Shown here: in pieces, positions 1 through 8,134 of the stretch
How the letters are laid out: each line of letters starts with the position of its first letter
Numbering within the stretch: position 1 is the first letter of the stretch
Assembly (NCBI RefSeq): GCF_003491345.1
Contig: NZ_CP025512.1
Coordinates: forward strand, 1,364,001-1,428,000
Reading direction: 5' to 3'
Source: Neorhizobium sp. SOG26
GTDB taxonomy: Bacteria; Pseudomonadota; Alphaproteobacteria; Rhizobiales; Rhizobiaceae
Length of the DNA: 64,000 nucleotides
The notes under the pieces: generated by a model
What the model was told of the DNA's origin: nothing
Seen by the model: only the letters and a program-made list of their open reading frames with translations
Database searches by the model: none
Made by a program: the position numbers and the translations under genes

Positions 1-863
1 ACGGCCTGGATGGTCGCCGGGAACTGCCGCTCCGGATAGGCATCCACCGTGAAAACCGCATTTTGCCCTTCCTGCACCTGGCCGACATCGGCTTCATCGA
101 CCGCCACTTGCAACTCCATCTGCTTCAGGTCGCCTGCGATGGTGAAGAGCACCGGCGCATTGAGCGATGAAGCAACTGTCTGGCCCGGATCAACGGCCCG
201 CGTCAGCACGATGCCGTCGATCGGCGACACGATCTTGAGCTTTGCAAGATTGAGCTCGGCCAACCGCAAAGCTGCCTCGGCGGACAGCACGGACGCTTCC
301 GCGACTGATTTGGCGGCGAGCGCCGACTGGTAGGCAAAGCGGGCGGCATCGAGTTCCTGTTGCGTGGAGATGCGGTTCGTCACCAAGCCGATCAGACGGT
401 CGAACGCGTTTTTGGCGGAAGCCGCTTCCGCTTCTGCGCGCAACACGCTCGCCTGCGCCGATGCCAACTGGGCGCGGGCATTCTGCACGTCCGCTTCCTG
501 CTTGCTCGTATCGAGCTCCGCCAGCACCTCGCCCTGCGTTACCGCGCTGTTGAAACTGACATTGACCTTGCGGACGGTGCCGGAAAGCTCGCTGGAGATG
601 TCCACCTGGTCGGTGGGCTGGACGGACCCGGTTGCCGTGACCACCACTGACAAGTCCCCCACTTTGGCGGGGCGCGTTGTATAGTCATAGCGTGGACCGC
701 TGCTGCCCATGTAGAAGTAAGCGACGCCAGCGACCACCAGAATTAGCAGCGTCAGCAGCGGCCAAAGGAATCTGCGTTTCTTCCGTCCACCCTGCGAGCC
801 GGCCAGGATCGCGGCCAGATCAGGCTCGGAACGTTTTGCCGCTGGGTCAGGCGCATTCTGCAT
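1..863 (-). CDS. HlyD/MacA-like efflux adaptor (membrane fusion protein), 3' end outside window
   Basis: The reverse strand encodes an open frame running off the left edge; 287 codons are visible. After a short cytoplasmic head (MQNAPDPAAKRSEPDL) there is one membrane anchor at about residues 32-52, then the periplasmic adaptor fold: a biotinyl-lipoyl-like half (VVTATGSVQPTDQVDISSEL), a long Ala/Glu/Gln-rich alpha-helical hairpin (about residues 115-200), the second lipoyl half (AKLKIVSPIDGIVLTRAVDP) and the start of the beta-barrel domain. This order is typical of MacA/HlyD subunits, which link an inner-membrane transporter to an outer-membrane channel. The ATG at 863 is preceded by AAGGAG 12 bases upstream; ATGs at 896 and 899 lie upstream of this ribosome site. 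A MacB-type ABC pump would be expected beyond the left edge, but that is inference. Confidence 0.88.
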   Translation of the reverse strand, partial: MQNAPDPAAKRSEPDLAAILAGSQGGRKKRRFLWPLLTLLILVVAGVAYFYMGSSGPRYDYTTRPAKVGDLSVVVTATGSVQPTDQVDISSELSGTVRKVNVSFNSAVTQGEVLAELDTSKQEADVQNARAQLASAQASVLRAEAEAASAKNAFDRLIGLVTNRISTQQELDAARFAYQSALAAKSVAEASVLSAEAALRLAELNLAKLKIVSPIDGIVLTRAVDPGQTVASSLNAPVLFTIAGDLKQMELQVAVDEADVGQVQEGQNAVFTVDAYPERQFPATIQA

Positions 864-1065
864 GTTCAACCGATACTCCTTGCAATGCGGCTGCATCATG
901 ACGGAAAGCAGCCACCGTCTTGCGCCTTCCATGACATAGGTCGCGCCTGCGTCCTACTTAAACATCGGTAAGGTGACATGCGGCACGTAACCGCCAGCTT
1001 CTTTGGTGCACCATGCATCCATCGGCATGTTTACGCGTTCCTCACGCGCAACAAAGGAGATCACC

Positions 1066-1326
1066 ATGATCGAAGCAGGACAAATTAAGGAACATGCCGA
1101 AGTGATCGGCGCCGATGGTGCGCATGTCGGCACGGTTGATCGTGTCGAAGGCGGTCGCATCAAGTTGACGAAGAAGGATAGCGGGCAGGGCAGGCACGAA
1201 GGCCACCACCACTTCATCCCGCTTGATCTTGTCGCTGATATCGAAGGTGACCGTGTGCGCCTTTCTGCGAACGGCGACGTGGCCATCACTTTCGAAGAAG
1301 AAGACGGCGGCAAGAGCGTCCAGTAA
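1066..1326 (+). CDS. DUF2171 (PRC-barrel-like) small protein
   Basis: An 86-residue soluble protein beginning MIEAGQIKEHAEVIGADG. The pattern of an entry motif (VIGADGAHVGTVDRVEGGRI), a lysine-rich strand, HHHFIPLDLV and a closing acidic strand is that of the DUF2171 family, small beta-barrel proteins related to PRC domains and common in rhizobia. No molecular function is known for the family. The ATG at 1066 follows AGGAGA by five bases; in-frame starts further upstream lack such a site. It lies beside several other very small genes and ends just before a strong bidirectional terminator. A stress-related role is inferred from the company it keeps, but I find no EcfG-type promoter in front of this particular gene. 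Confidence 0.8.
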   Translation: MIEAGQIKEHAEVIGADGAHVGTVDRVEGGRIKLTKKDSGQGRHEGHHHFIPLDLVADIEGDRVRLSANGDVAITFEEEDGGKSVQ

Positions 1327-1339
1327 AAGCGTTCCAAAC

Positions 1340-1378
1340 AAAGAAAACCGGGGACCTAAGATCGCCGGTTTTCTTTTA
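1340..1378. terminator. Bidirectional rho-independent terminator
   Basis: AAAGAAAACCGG at 1340-1351 pairs with CCGGTTTTCTTT beginning at 1365, followed by a T-rich tract on the plus strand and an equivalent one on the minus strand. It sits between the convergent DUF2171 gene (stop 1326) and the small minus-strand gene ending at 1382, so it can serve both. Confidence 0.75.
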
Positions 1379-1381
1379 CCG

Positions 1382-1567
1382 TTACTGCGACAGGGCAGGC
1401 ACTCCGAAGCGTTCGGGCAAGAATGCTGTTTCGGCCGGCGGACCGCTGAGACGGGCGGATTTCGCTGCGGCCGTTATCGTCGGCGTTTCCGGATGCATCA
1501 GAAGTGCTATGACCAGTCCGCCTGCGACGGCTGATCCAAGTGCCAGCATCATGTTCTGTATAGTCAT
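1382..1567 (-). CDS. Small single-pass membrane protein (61 aa), unknown function
   Basis: The protein begins MTIQNMMLALGSAVAGG, has one hydrophobic helix (about residues 6-25, rich in Ala, Gly, Val and Leu), then a Pro/Ala-rich tail with no recognised motif. ATG 1567 has a near-perfect ribosome site, AAGGAGG seven bases upstream; a TTG two codons earlier would sit right against that site and is rejected. A GGAAC-N16-TGTT match lies immediately upstream (1592-1616), which suggests control by an EcfG/RpoE2-type general stress sigma factor. No family is recognised, and a role at the inner membrane is the only inference. Confidence 0.65.
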   Translation of the reverse strand: MTIQNMMLALGSAVAGGLVIALLMHPETPTITAAAKSARLSGPPAETAFLPERFGVPALSQ

Positions 1568-1591
1568 GGCCAACCCTCCTTGTTGCAGGAG

Positions 1592-1616
1592 AACAACGTC
1601 AGGCGCGCCTTGTTCC
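1592..1616 (-). promoter_or_regulatory. EcfG/RpoE2-like promoter candidate
   Basis: Read on the minus strand: GGAAC (1616-1612), 16 bases, TGTT (1595-1592). The known rhizobial consensus is GGAAC-N16/17-CGTT; one base differs. It lies 25 bases before the start of the gene at 1567, so the leader would be very short. Confidence 0.45.
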
Positions 1617-1655
1617 TCAGTATGTGCGGCAGTTCGAAAAGATGAAAGCTGAAAG

Positions 1656-1781
1656 TCAGTTCATTGCTGAAAGTTCAGCCGGCGAGGCCAGCAGCGTGCT
1701 GTCCCCGATCGACTTGTCCATATACTTGAATACCAGAATACTGAGGACCGAACCGAGCAGGATCACGAATATGATGCGCAT
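1656..1781 (-). CDS. Tiny membrane protein (41 aa), unknown function
   Basis: A 41-residue product starting MRIIFVILLGSVLSILVFKY: almost the whole N-terminal half is one hydrophobic helix, followed by a short polar tail with a Lys/Asp pair. The ATG at 1781 is chosen because GAAGGAG lies six bases upstream; longer forms starting at 1799 or 1841 bring no ribosome site. A perfect GGAAC-N16-CGTT promoter match ends 22 bases upstream of the start, supporting a real stress-induced gene. No family assigned. Confidence 0.6.
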   Translation of the reverse strand: MRIIFVILLGSVLSILVFKYMDKSIGDSTLLASPAELSAMN

Positions 1782-1802
1782 GCGTTTCTCCTTCGGCATG
1801 GT

Positions 1803-1827
1803 AACGGCATCACCAATCCAAGGTTCC
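1803..1827 (-). promoter_or_regulatory. EcfG/RpoE2-like promoter, full consensus match
   Basis: Minus strand: GGAAC (1827-1823), exactly 16 bases, CGTT (1806-1803). All nine conserved positions of the rhizobial general-stress sigma consensus are present, and the spacing to the ATG at 1781 is right for a short leader. Confidence 0.55.
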
Positions 1828-1906
1828 GCTGCGCGAAACACTGCTTCGTGAAGTCTTCGTGGCCGAGCTACTTTGATATTTGATAGCCGTATTGGCCTGC
1901 GTCAAA

Positions 1907-2152
1907 TCAAGATCTGATGAGGATTCCGGCTTCCGCGGCGGCATCCGCAAAAGCCTTGCGCGCGTCTTCCGGCTTGCGTTTGCCGGCATCGACAGCGGCA
2001 CAGACTGCGAGCGCGCGATCGAGAAGCGTGCCATCCTCGGTCGGCCAATCCTCGATCATCGCCCATGCTGCTGCCTGGGTGGTTTCGATGGTTGTCTCAA
2101 CCGGCGGCTCGCCGAGCCGCACGAGAACGGGCTTTTTCCAGGGAGTGTTCAT
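1907..2152 (-). CDS. DUF982 domain protein
   Basis: An 81-residue soluble protein. The internal start at MNTPWKKPVLVRLGEPP gives the usual DUF982 length; the longer frame to 2287 adds an unrelated head. Family features visible are the N-terminal strand with VRLGEPP, the helix with AAAWAMIEDWPTEDG and the helix with ALAVCAAVDAGKRKPEDAR that ends the domain. DUF982 proteins occur almost only in Rhizobiales, often in several copies per genome, and have no established biochemical role. The ribosome site (GGAAAA) is weak. Confidence 0.75.
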   Translation of the reverse strand: MNTPWKKPVLVRLGEPPVETTIETTQAAAWAMIEDWPTEDGTLLDRALAVCAAVDAGKRKPEDARKAFADAAAEAGILIRS

Positions 2153-2279
2153 GCTGTGTACGTTTTCCGGAATGGTCGAACGCGGAGGATTCGGCGCTGG
2201 ACTTCCTGATAGAATTCCGCGGCATCTTAATCCAGTATCTTCTGTAGCAAGTCGCGCTGTTCGGCTCGACCAAAACGCT

Positions 2280-2311
2280 AAGGGCACCGACCGCTGAAGC
2301 GGGTGCCCTTT
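2280..2311. terminator. Stem-loop terminator candidate
   Basis: AAGGGCACC (2280-2288) pairs with GGTGCCCTT (from 2302) around a 13-base loop. On the minus strand it lies 82 bases beyond the stop of the tiny gene at 2393-2467 and before the DUF982 gene, so it most likely ends that upstream transcript. Confidence 0.5.
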
Positions 2312-2392
2312 AAGCCTTGAAGATGAATATGTTGGCAGGCCTGCCGCGCATGCACAGCCCGGTTACGGGATCACCCACCTGCCTATTCTAAA

Positions 2393-2467
2393 TTAGCGGA
2401 GGCCAAGCAGGCTCAGAACGGCCAAGATAATAACGACTGCGCCGACCAACCAAACGATGCTGTTCAT
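2393..2467 (-). CDS. 24-residue hydrophobic membrane peptide
   Basis: A complete frame encodes a 24-residue peptide starting MNSIVWLVGAVVIIL and ending in LLGLR: a single hydrophobic helix with a terminal arginine. AAGGGG lies seven bases before the ATG. A GGAAC-N16-CATT sequence (2516-2540 on the minus strand) is one base off the EcfG-type consensus. The strong ribosome site, the clean transmembrane composition and the stem-loop downstream argue that this is a translated gene. Function unknown. Confidence 0.5.
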   Translation of the reverse strand: MNSIVWLVGAVVIILAVLSLLGLR

Positions 2468-2557
2468 GAGAAACCCCTTTCCGATCAACCATCAGCGAAT
2501 GCTGACGGAGTGGGAAATGCACAGCCCCGCTTGTTGTTCCCGCCAAGCCGTCAAGGC

Positions 2558-3760
2558 CTAGTGTTCACGTAGCGGGGCCGAGGCTGATGCGTTTGACGAA
2601 ATCTTCAGCGCGATCAGGAAGAACACGAACAGCGGCGCGAAATAGATCCGTCCGTCGTGCAGCGGGAAGATCACGTATTTTGCTGCCACGGACAGAAGAC
2701 AGGTGAACAGCAGGACCTGCAACCTGACGTCAGGCACCGCGTGGCGGAAATAGATCCGCACCCCCAGGGACAGCGCGACGACATAGGCCGCAAGCCAGGT
2801 GTTGTGAAAGAGGGACCGGTAGAGGTTGAGGCCGATGGCGGTCACGTAGACCTTCAAGGAGAAGTCTGGCCTGAAATTGGTCATGTCCTCCTGGATCTGG
2901 TAGGTCGAGAACCAGAAGTGCGGCCACCAGCCGATGCTGTGCACGCTGTGGTCAGCAATCCGCCAGCACACGAAGCTGATCGCGAAGGTCAGTGCAAAGA
3001 TCCTGATGTTTCGGTCGCCGAGGTACCAGGCGAGCGCCATCAAGATGCCCGCTACGGCGATCTGGTCGGGACGGGTGAGGATGGCGAGAAACAGCAGGGC
3101 TGAGCCTAGCCAGTTTTTTTCTCGATCATAACTGAGAAGCGCGGCGATGAGCAGCGTGTTGCCGAGAAAATCCGGCTGCTGCGTGACAGCAAATCCCTGC
3201 AGTTGCAGCACGAACATCAGGGCGACCACCAGCGGTGCGAACCCCGAGAGCCGCGTTGCGCGCAGCCACAGACCGATCGATACGGACAGAATGATGAGCG
3301 CCACCGCGTTGATGACATCGAAGGCCGCGAGCGGCCCGACAAAACGCTCCAGCACCTTCAGCAGCGAGATGTACAACCATTTTATCTCGTACATGCCCAA
3401 CATGGACATCAAGGCGGACGCGTCGGTGAACTGCCGTTGGCGGTAGGCATCCAGTTGCGTCAGTTCGGTGAATTCCTCAACCGACGTGGCCTGTTGAAGG
3501 ATGGAATAGGCGTGCTGATGGATCTGCTCGGCGGAGCCAAACTGATCCCGCACGCTGGCGGCGATGTACGGCAGGGCGTCCCAATTGTAGATCGGCCGGA
3601 GTTGGGCGATTGCCAAAAACGCGATGGTGAAGCCAGCCAGGCTGAGAAAAGCAACGATCCCCGCGTGGCGCCAGTAGAAGGTGCTCGCTTCCCTTGCCAC
3701 GGACGCAGCAAAGCCTCTCAAAGCACCACGAAAGCCATCATCTTTTCTGGCATCACGCAT
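2558..3760 (-). CDS. Polytopic membrane protein, possible GT-C-like glycosyltransferase
   Basis: About 400 residues with some nine to ten hydrophobic segments starting at about residue 33 (IVAFLSLAGFTIAFLAIAQL). Directly after the first helix comes an acidic loop, IYNWDALPYIAA, the place where GT-C glycosyltransferases keep their catalytic Asp; later segments contain WLRATRLSGF, LAILTRPDQIAVAG and FPLHDGRIYFAPL. This layout resembles polyprenyl-phosphate sugar transferases, but no signature fixes a family, so the assignment stays open. ATG 3760 is used; a GTG at 3805 would add 15 residues and neither has a good ribosome site. It stands alone between the small-gene cluster and tRNA-Lys. Confidence 0.65.
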   Translation of the reverse strand: MRDARKDDGFRGALRGFAASVAREASTFYWRHAGIVAFLSLAGFTIAFLAIAQLRPIYNWDALPYIAASVRDQFGSAEQIHQHAYSILQQATSVEEFTELTQLDAYRQRQFTDASALMSMLGMYEIKWLYISLLKVLERFVGPLAAFDVINAVALIILSVSIGLWLRATRLSGFAPLVVALMFVLQLQGFAVTQQPDFLGNTLLIAALLSYDREKNWLGSALLFLAILTRPDQIAVAGILMALAWYLGDRNIRIFALTFAISFVCWRIADHSVHSIGWWPHFWFSTYQIQEDMTNFRPDFSLKVYVTAIGLNLYRSLFHNTWLAAYVVALSLGVRIYFRHAVPDVRLQVLLFTCLLSVAAKYVIFPLHDGRIYFAPLFVFFLIALKISSNASASAPLREH

Positions 3761-4008
3761 CTGGTTCAACCGTCGAGTGCCGTGGGCGCAATCAATTGTC
3801 GCCACCGTTGAAATTCAGCATCGTCGGAATATTAGGGACAGGCTGCCCTAAACGAGCGTTAATTCGACGCGATCGCGTGGCAGAGGTGCGATCTAGGCTT
3901 AACGAAGGGGAAAAGAGGCGACCGAACCCGAATGTTTCGGGCGGACGCACGTGGGGTGCAGGGCAGCACCAATATCGGTTTCGGCTATATGCGGTGTTGC
4001 AAGGAAGG

Positions 4009-4084
4009 TGGTGAGAGCGCAGGGATTCGAACCCTGGACCTACTGATTAAAAGTCAGTTGCTCTACCGACTGAGCTACGCTCTC
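4009..4084 (-). tRNA. tRNA-Lys (anticodon TTT)
   Basis: The reverse strand folds as a 76-base tRNA: acceptor GAGAGCG pairing with CGCTCTC, D arm GCTC...GAGC, anticodon stem CTGAC/TCAG-type with loop reading TTT, T arm CAGGG-TTCGAAT-CCCTG, and an encoded CCA end (4009-4011). Confidence 0.97.
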
Positions 4085-4285
4085 CCATGGCCGCGGCGAG
4101 CGCTTGCCTGAAAGTGCGCGGAACATATGCAGGCGCCCTTGTGGGGTCAACCGCAAAAACAGCAAAAATGTGGGCGGCCTCTCCTTTTTCCACGGGGCCG
4201 TCGAAAAGGTGATTGGCAAAGTTCCGCCCGACCCATTACCTGACGCCTGGGTGGGCGCGGTAGCGTCACCAAGTCGGAGCGTGAC

Positions 4286-5038
4286 GTGTCGATTGCCGAA
4301 ATTTCCCTGTTAAGTGCGCTGATTGCCGGTGCGCTCTCGTTTCTTTCTCCTTGCGTGCTCCCACTCGTGCCGCCGTATCTCTGTTACATGGCGGGCATTT
4401 CCGTCGACCAGTTCCGGGGCGGCACGTCAGGCGCGGTCGCCGAATCGTCGGCGCGACGCGCGGTGTTGCCCGCCGCTTTGGCCTTCACGCTCGGTTTTGC
4501 TACCGTCTTCGTCGCCCTCGGTGCTGGCGCCTCGACAATCGGTGTCTTGCTGCGACAGCATCTTGATCTCCTGTCGAAGATCGGCGGCATCATCATCATC
4601 ATCATGGGCCTGAATTTTCTCGGGGCGCTGCGCATCGGCATGCTGTCTCGCGAGGCGCGCTTTCAGGGGGGCGGGCAACCTGCCACGCTATCCGGCGCCT
4701 ATGTCATGGGACTTGCCTTTGCCTTTGGCTGGACGCCATGCATTGGACCGGTGCTGGGAGCTATTCTTGGCGTCGCCGCGTCGCGGGAGACGGTGGGCGA
4801 TGGCGCCATCCTGCTCGCGGTCTACTCCCTTGGCCTCGCGGTGCCGTTCTGGATCGCCGCAGGTTTCTCTGGCGCATTCATGCGCTTCCTCGCGAAGTTC
4901 CGTCGGCATCTCGGCCTGGTGGAAAAGGCAATGGGCGTGTTCTTGATCCTGACGGGCCTTGCCTTCATCTTCGGTTTTGTCACCTCCGCGGCCATCTGGT
5001 TCCAGCAGACCTTCCCAATCCTGATGCAAATCGGCTAA
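4286..5038 (+). CDS. ccdA: CcdA-family cytochrome c biogenesis / thiol electron-transfer protein
   Basis: A 250-residue membrane protein with six predicted helices. The two DsbD/CcdA signature motifs each with a single redox cysteine are present: SFLSPCVLPLVPPYLCYMAG near residue 20 and FAFGWTPCIGPVLGAILG near residue 150. CcdA passes electrons from cytoplasmic thioredoxin across the inner membrane to periplasmic thiol reductases used in cytochrome c maturation. The start is a GTG at 4286 with GGAG six bases upstream. The next gene begins nine bases after the stop, so the two may be co-transcribed although no functional link is evident. Confidence 0.9.
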   Translation: MSIAEISLLSALIAGALSFLSPCVLPLVPPYLCYMAGISVDQFRGGTSGAVAESSARRAVLPAALAFTLGFATVFVALGAGASTIGVLLRQHLDLLSKIGGIIIIIMGLNFLGALRIGMLSREARFQGGGQPATLSGAYVMGLAFAFGWTPCIGPVLGAILGVAASRETVGDGAILLAVYSLGLAVPFWIAAGFSGAFMRFLAKFRRHLGLVEKAMGVFLILTGLAFIFGFVTSAAIWFQQTFPILMQIG

Positions 5039-5046
5039 CGGGACTG

Positions 5047-6009
5047 ATGGCTGATATCATCGCATTGCTTCTGCCCTTTTTCGGGCTGATCCTCATCGGT
5101 TACGTCGCAGCCAAGGTGACGCGGCAGCCGGCAGAGGCGCTCGGCTGGATGAACACCTTCATCATTTACGCGGCCTTGCCAGCGCTGTTCTTCAAGCTCG
5201 TGTCCCGTACCCCGGTGGAAGAGTTGACGCGGATCGACTTCATCCTCGGCGAGGTCGGTGCGACCTATCTCGTGTTCTTCACGCTGTTTGCCATCGGATA
5301 CGTCATCCGCCGCAACTCGCTCGGCGATTGCACGATCCAGTCCTTTGCCGGCGCTTATGGCAATATCGGTTACATGGGGCCCGGGCTGGCGCTGCTTGCG
5401 CTCGGCGAATCGGCCGCGGTGCCGGTGGCGCTGATTGTGTGTTTCGAGAACGCCTTCCATTTCATTATGGCGCCCGCGCTGATGGCAATCGCAGGCGGCG
5501 ACAAGCGTCCCGCAGGAGAGGTCGCGATCGATATTGCCAAGAAGGTCGCGGTGCACCCGTTCATCCTGTCGACGGTCTTCGGCTTTGCCTTTGCGGCCTT
5601 TGCCGTGGAGCCGCCGGACGCGTTTAGCACGCTCGTGGATTACCTGGCGCAGGCCGCAGCACCCTGTGCGCTGTTTGCCATGGGTGTGACCCTGGCGCTA
5701 CGGCCGATCAAGCGCGTGCCGGTCGAGATCGGTTACATTTCGCTCGCCAAGCTCGTCATCCTGCCGGCAACGACCTATGTGGTGCTGTCGCTTGTCGGGA
5801 GTTTCGAGCCGGTCTGGGTCTACTCAGCGATCCTGTTGTCGGCGCTGCCAACGGCCACGAACGTCTTCGTGCTCGGCCAACAATATGGCGTGTGGCAGGA
5901 GAGGGCGTCCGCCAGCATCCTCATCACGACGATTCTGTCCGTCGCGACACTACCGGTGGTGCTTTACCTCATCCATTCCGGTGCCTTACCGGCGGACCTC
6001 TTTCCGTAA
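5047..6009 (+). CDS. AEC (auxin efflux carrier) family permease
   Basis: A 320-residue protein starting MADIIALLLPFFGLILIGYV, with about ten hydrophobic helices in two halves, as in the AEC family (malonate/auxin-efflux type). Typical motifs include FIIYAALPALFFKLVSRTP, the mid-protein GAYGNIGYMGPGLAL, and ALPTATNVFVLGQQYGVWQE near the end. Substrate cannot be inferred. The frame is open further upstream but that part overlaps ccdA; the ATG at 5047 gives the normal length. It converges with, and overlaps by 24 bases, the gene on the other strand. Confidence 0.88.
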   Translation: MADIIALLLPFFGLILIGYVAAKVTRQPAEALGWMNTFIIYAALPALFFKLVSRTPVEELTRIDFILGEVGATYLVFFTLFAIGYVIRRNSLGDCTIQSFAGAYGNIGYMGPGLALLALGESAAVPVALIVCFENAFHFIMAPALMAIAGGDKRPAGEVAIDIAKKVAVHPFILSTVFGFAFAAFAVEPPDAFSTLVDYLAQAAAPCALFAMGVTLALRPIKRVPVEIGYISLAKLVILPATTYVVLSLVGSFEPVWVYSAILLSALPTATNVFVLGQQYGVWQERASASILITTILSVATLPVVLYLIHSGALPADLFP

Positions 6010-7191
6010 GGACTCCATCACCGCCCGCAGCCCACGACCCGGCTCGATACCTTCGCGCATCAGCAGGTTTCGGAGCGGCGGTGCGTTGGTCAGCACATGC
6101 AAGCCTGCGGCGCGGACCATCTGGGTCGGCAGGAAATCCGACAACAGCGAACGGTTGAGGAGATCGACCCCCAGAGTGCGGGTCATCACGTCGGCGCGGC
6201 GGCGGCTGTTGAAGTGGTCGCCGGCATCGGCACGGATGGCGCGGTCCGCGGCGGCCGTCGCAAACTCGTCGTGCAAGGTAATGATATCGCGCAGCGACAG
6301 GTTCAGTCCCTGTGCGCCAATCGGCGGGAAGGCATGCGCTGCCTCCCCGATCAGCGCCAGGCGTCCCTTGCCGAAGCGGTCCGCCATCAGGCTGGAGAGT
6401 GGCCACGCCTGCGGCGCGGCTTCCACTGTCACCTTGCCCAGCATCGACTGCATGCGCTCTTCAACGCGGCGCGAAAGCTCCTCGATCGACAACTGGAGAA
6501 GCTCTTCGGCCTGTTTCGGCTTCACCACCCAGACCAGGCTAGAGCGGGAACCGGGAAGGGGAACCTGCGTGAACGGACCGCTCTCGGTATGGAACTCGGT
6601 GGAGATATTGCCGTGCCCCAGCGAATGGCCGAAGTTCAACACAAGCGCGGTCTGCGGATATGACCAGCGCCGGGTGCCGATGCCGGCAGCCTCGCGCGCC
6701 TTGGAATTACGGCCATCGGCAGCCACGACGAACTTGGTTTCGAATACCGAGCCGTCACTGAGCGTCAGCGCCACCTTGCCGGATCCGAAGTCGTAGCTTG
6801 CTACCTCGCTGTCGTGCCGCTCGATGTTCGGCTCGGCCGAGACGGCGGCGTCGAGCACATCCAGAAGCGCGTGGTTTGGCATGTTGTAACCGAAGGCATA
6901 GAGCCCAACATCCTGCGCCCGGAACTGCGCCGTCGGCGCCCGCAGCAGGCGCTGCGTACCATCGATGATCTGCATAACGGAAAGCGGTGCGGCAGACGGC
7001 GCGATGTCCTGCCAGACGCCCAGCCGCTCAAGGAACTGGATGGAATGGTCCATCAACGCGGTGGTCCGTTGGTCCTTCTGGCTCGTCGGGGGCGCAATGG
7101 CCAGAACCTTGCGGCCAGCCCGTGCCAGCGCCAGTGCGGCGACCGAGCCTGCCAGCCCTCCACCCACAACTGCGATTTCCAAACCTTGCAT
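5986..7191 (-). CDS. ubiH: UbiH/VisC/COQ6-family FAD-dependent hydroxylase (ubiquinone biosynthesis)
   Basis: A flavoprotein monooxygenase of about 401 residues. Visible motifs are the N-terminal dinucleotide fold VVGGGLAGSVAALALARAG, the ring-hydroxylase family segment YNMPNHALLDVLDAA, and the second FAD contact LIGEAAHAFPPIGAQGLN followed by a loop with SLRDIITL. These identify the UbiH/UbiF/COQ6 group, which hydroxylates the benzoquinone ring precursor at the inner membrane. The usual GDAAH motif reads GEAAH here. The second methionine (7191) is preferred because AGGA precedes it by nine bases, while the ATG at 7212 sits directly on its purine run. The exact hydroxylation position is not resolved by sequence reading. 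Confidence 0.85.
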   Translation of the reverse strand: MQGLEIAVVGGGLAGSVAALALARAGRKVLAIAPPTSQKDQRTTALMDHSIQFLERLGVWQDIAPSAAPLSVMQIIDGTQRLLRAPTAQFRAQDVGLYAFGYNMPNHALLDVLDAAVSAEPNIERHDSEVASYDFGSGKVALTLSDGSVFETKFVVAADGRNSKAREAAGIGTRRWSYPQTALVLNFGHSLGHGNISTEFHTESGPFTQVPLPGSRSSLVWVVKPKQAEELLQLSIEELSRRVEERMQSMLGKVTVEAAPQAWPLSSLMADRFGKGRLALIGEAAHAFPPIGAQGLNLSLRDIITLHDEFATAAADRAIRADAGDHFNSRRRADVMTRTLGVDLLNRSLLSDFLPTQMVRAAGLHVLTNAPPLRNLLMREGIEPGRGLRAVMESLRKEVRR

Positions 7192-7367
7192 ACCGGTTGT
7201 CCTGCTTTGCATTCCTCAACAGGGCGTTATGTAGAACGCCGCGGCAGCCTTATCCATGGGGTAGCGTGCCGCATTGGTGAAAAGGCTGGGATGGTTGGCG
7301 CAGCGCGCCGCAGACGGTTGCAATGTCACCTGTTTGGCCGCATACCTGCCGAACTGTCGAGGAGTGG

Positions 7368-8105
7368 ATGCAGGGCGTGATCAGACGAATCTTCAATTAT
7401 CGTAAGGTGCCCTACGCGGAAATCCGTGCCTTCTCCGTCCATCTATTGACCGCGTCCGGGTCGTTCCTGGCGTTCCTCGGGGTTGTGGCTGCGGCGGAGC
7501 GGCGTTTCGTTGACATGTTCTGGTGGCTTGGGCTCGCGCTTCTGGTTGACGGCATCGATGGCCCGATTGCCCGCAAGGTGAAGGTAAAGGAAGTCCTGCC
7601 GAACTGGTCGGGCGACACGCTCGACAACATCATCGACTACGTCACCTATGTGCTGCTGCCGGCCTTTGCGCTCTACCAAAGCGGCATGATCGGCGAGCCA
7701 TGGTCCTTTGTCGCGGCCGGTGCGATCGTCGTGTCGAGTGCAGTCTATTATGCAGACATGGGCATGAAAACGGACGAATATTTCTTCTCCGGCTTCCCCG
7801 TCGTCTGGAACATGGTGATCTTTACGCTCTTCGTGATCGACGCGAGCGCCACAACCTCACTTGCCGTGGTTTCGATCGCCGTGATCCTCACCTTCTTCCC
7901 AATCAACTTCCTGCATCCGGTCCGCGTCAAACGGCTGAGGCCGCTCAACCTTGCGGTCGGCTTTATCTGGTGTGCGCTCGGCGGTTACTCGCTCCTCCTG
8001 CACTTCCAGTCGCCGGACTGGGTCATCTGGGGCGTGGTCATCAGCGGCATCTACCTCTTCTGCATTGGCGGCATCCTGCAGGCTTTTCCAAACCTTGGAA
8101 AATGA
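7368..8105 (+). CDS. pcs: Phosphatidylcholine synthase
   Basis: A 245-residue integral membrane protein of the CDP-alcohol phosphatidyltransferase family. The catalytic motif is clear: DGIDGPIARKVKVKE followed by GDTLDNIIDY, supplying the metal-binding aspartates. The sequence YRKVPYAEIRAFSVHLLTAS and FLHPVRVKRLRPLNL are hallmarks of rhizobial Pcs, which condenses CDP-diacylglycerol with host- or soil-derived choline to make phosphatidylcholine. The start is uncertain: ATG 7368 is only three bases from GAGGAG, and a GTG at 7377 would give better spacing and a length closer to known Pcs proteins. A hallmark gene of Rhizobiaceae and related bacteria. Confidence 0.95.
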   Translation: MQGVIRRIFNYRKVPYAEIRAFSVHLLTASGSFLAFLGVVAAAERRFVDMFWWLGLALLVDGIDGPIARKVKVKEVLPNWSGDTLDNIIDYVTYVLLPAFALYQSGMIGEPWSFVAAGAIVVSSAVYYADMGMKTDEYFFSGFPVVWNMVIFTLFVIDASATTSLAVVSIAVILTFFPINFLHPVRVKRLRPLNLAVGFIWCALGGYSLLLHFQSPDWVIWGVVISGIYLFCIGGILQAFPNLGK

Positions 8106-8134
8106 CGTGTGGTGTTAAGTAAGCCGCACCTTTA

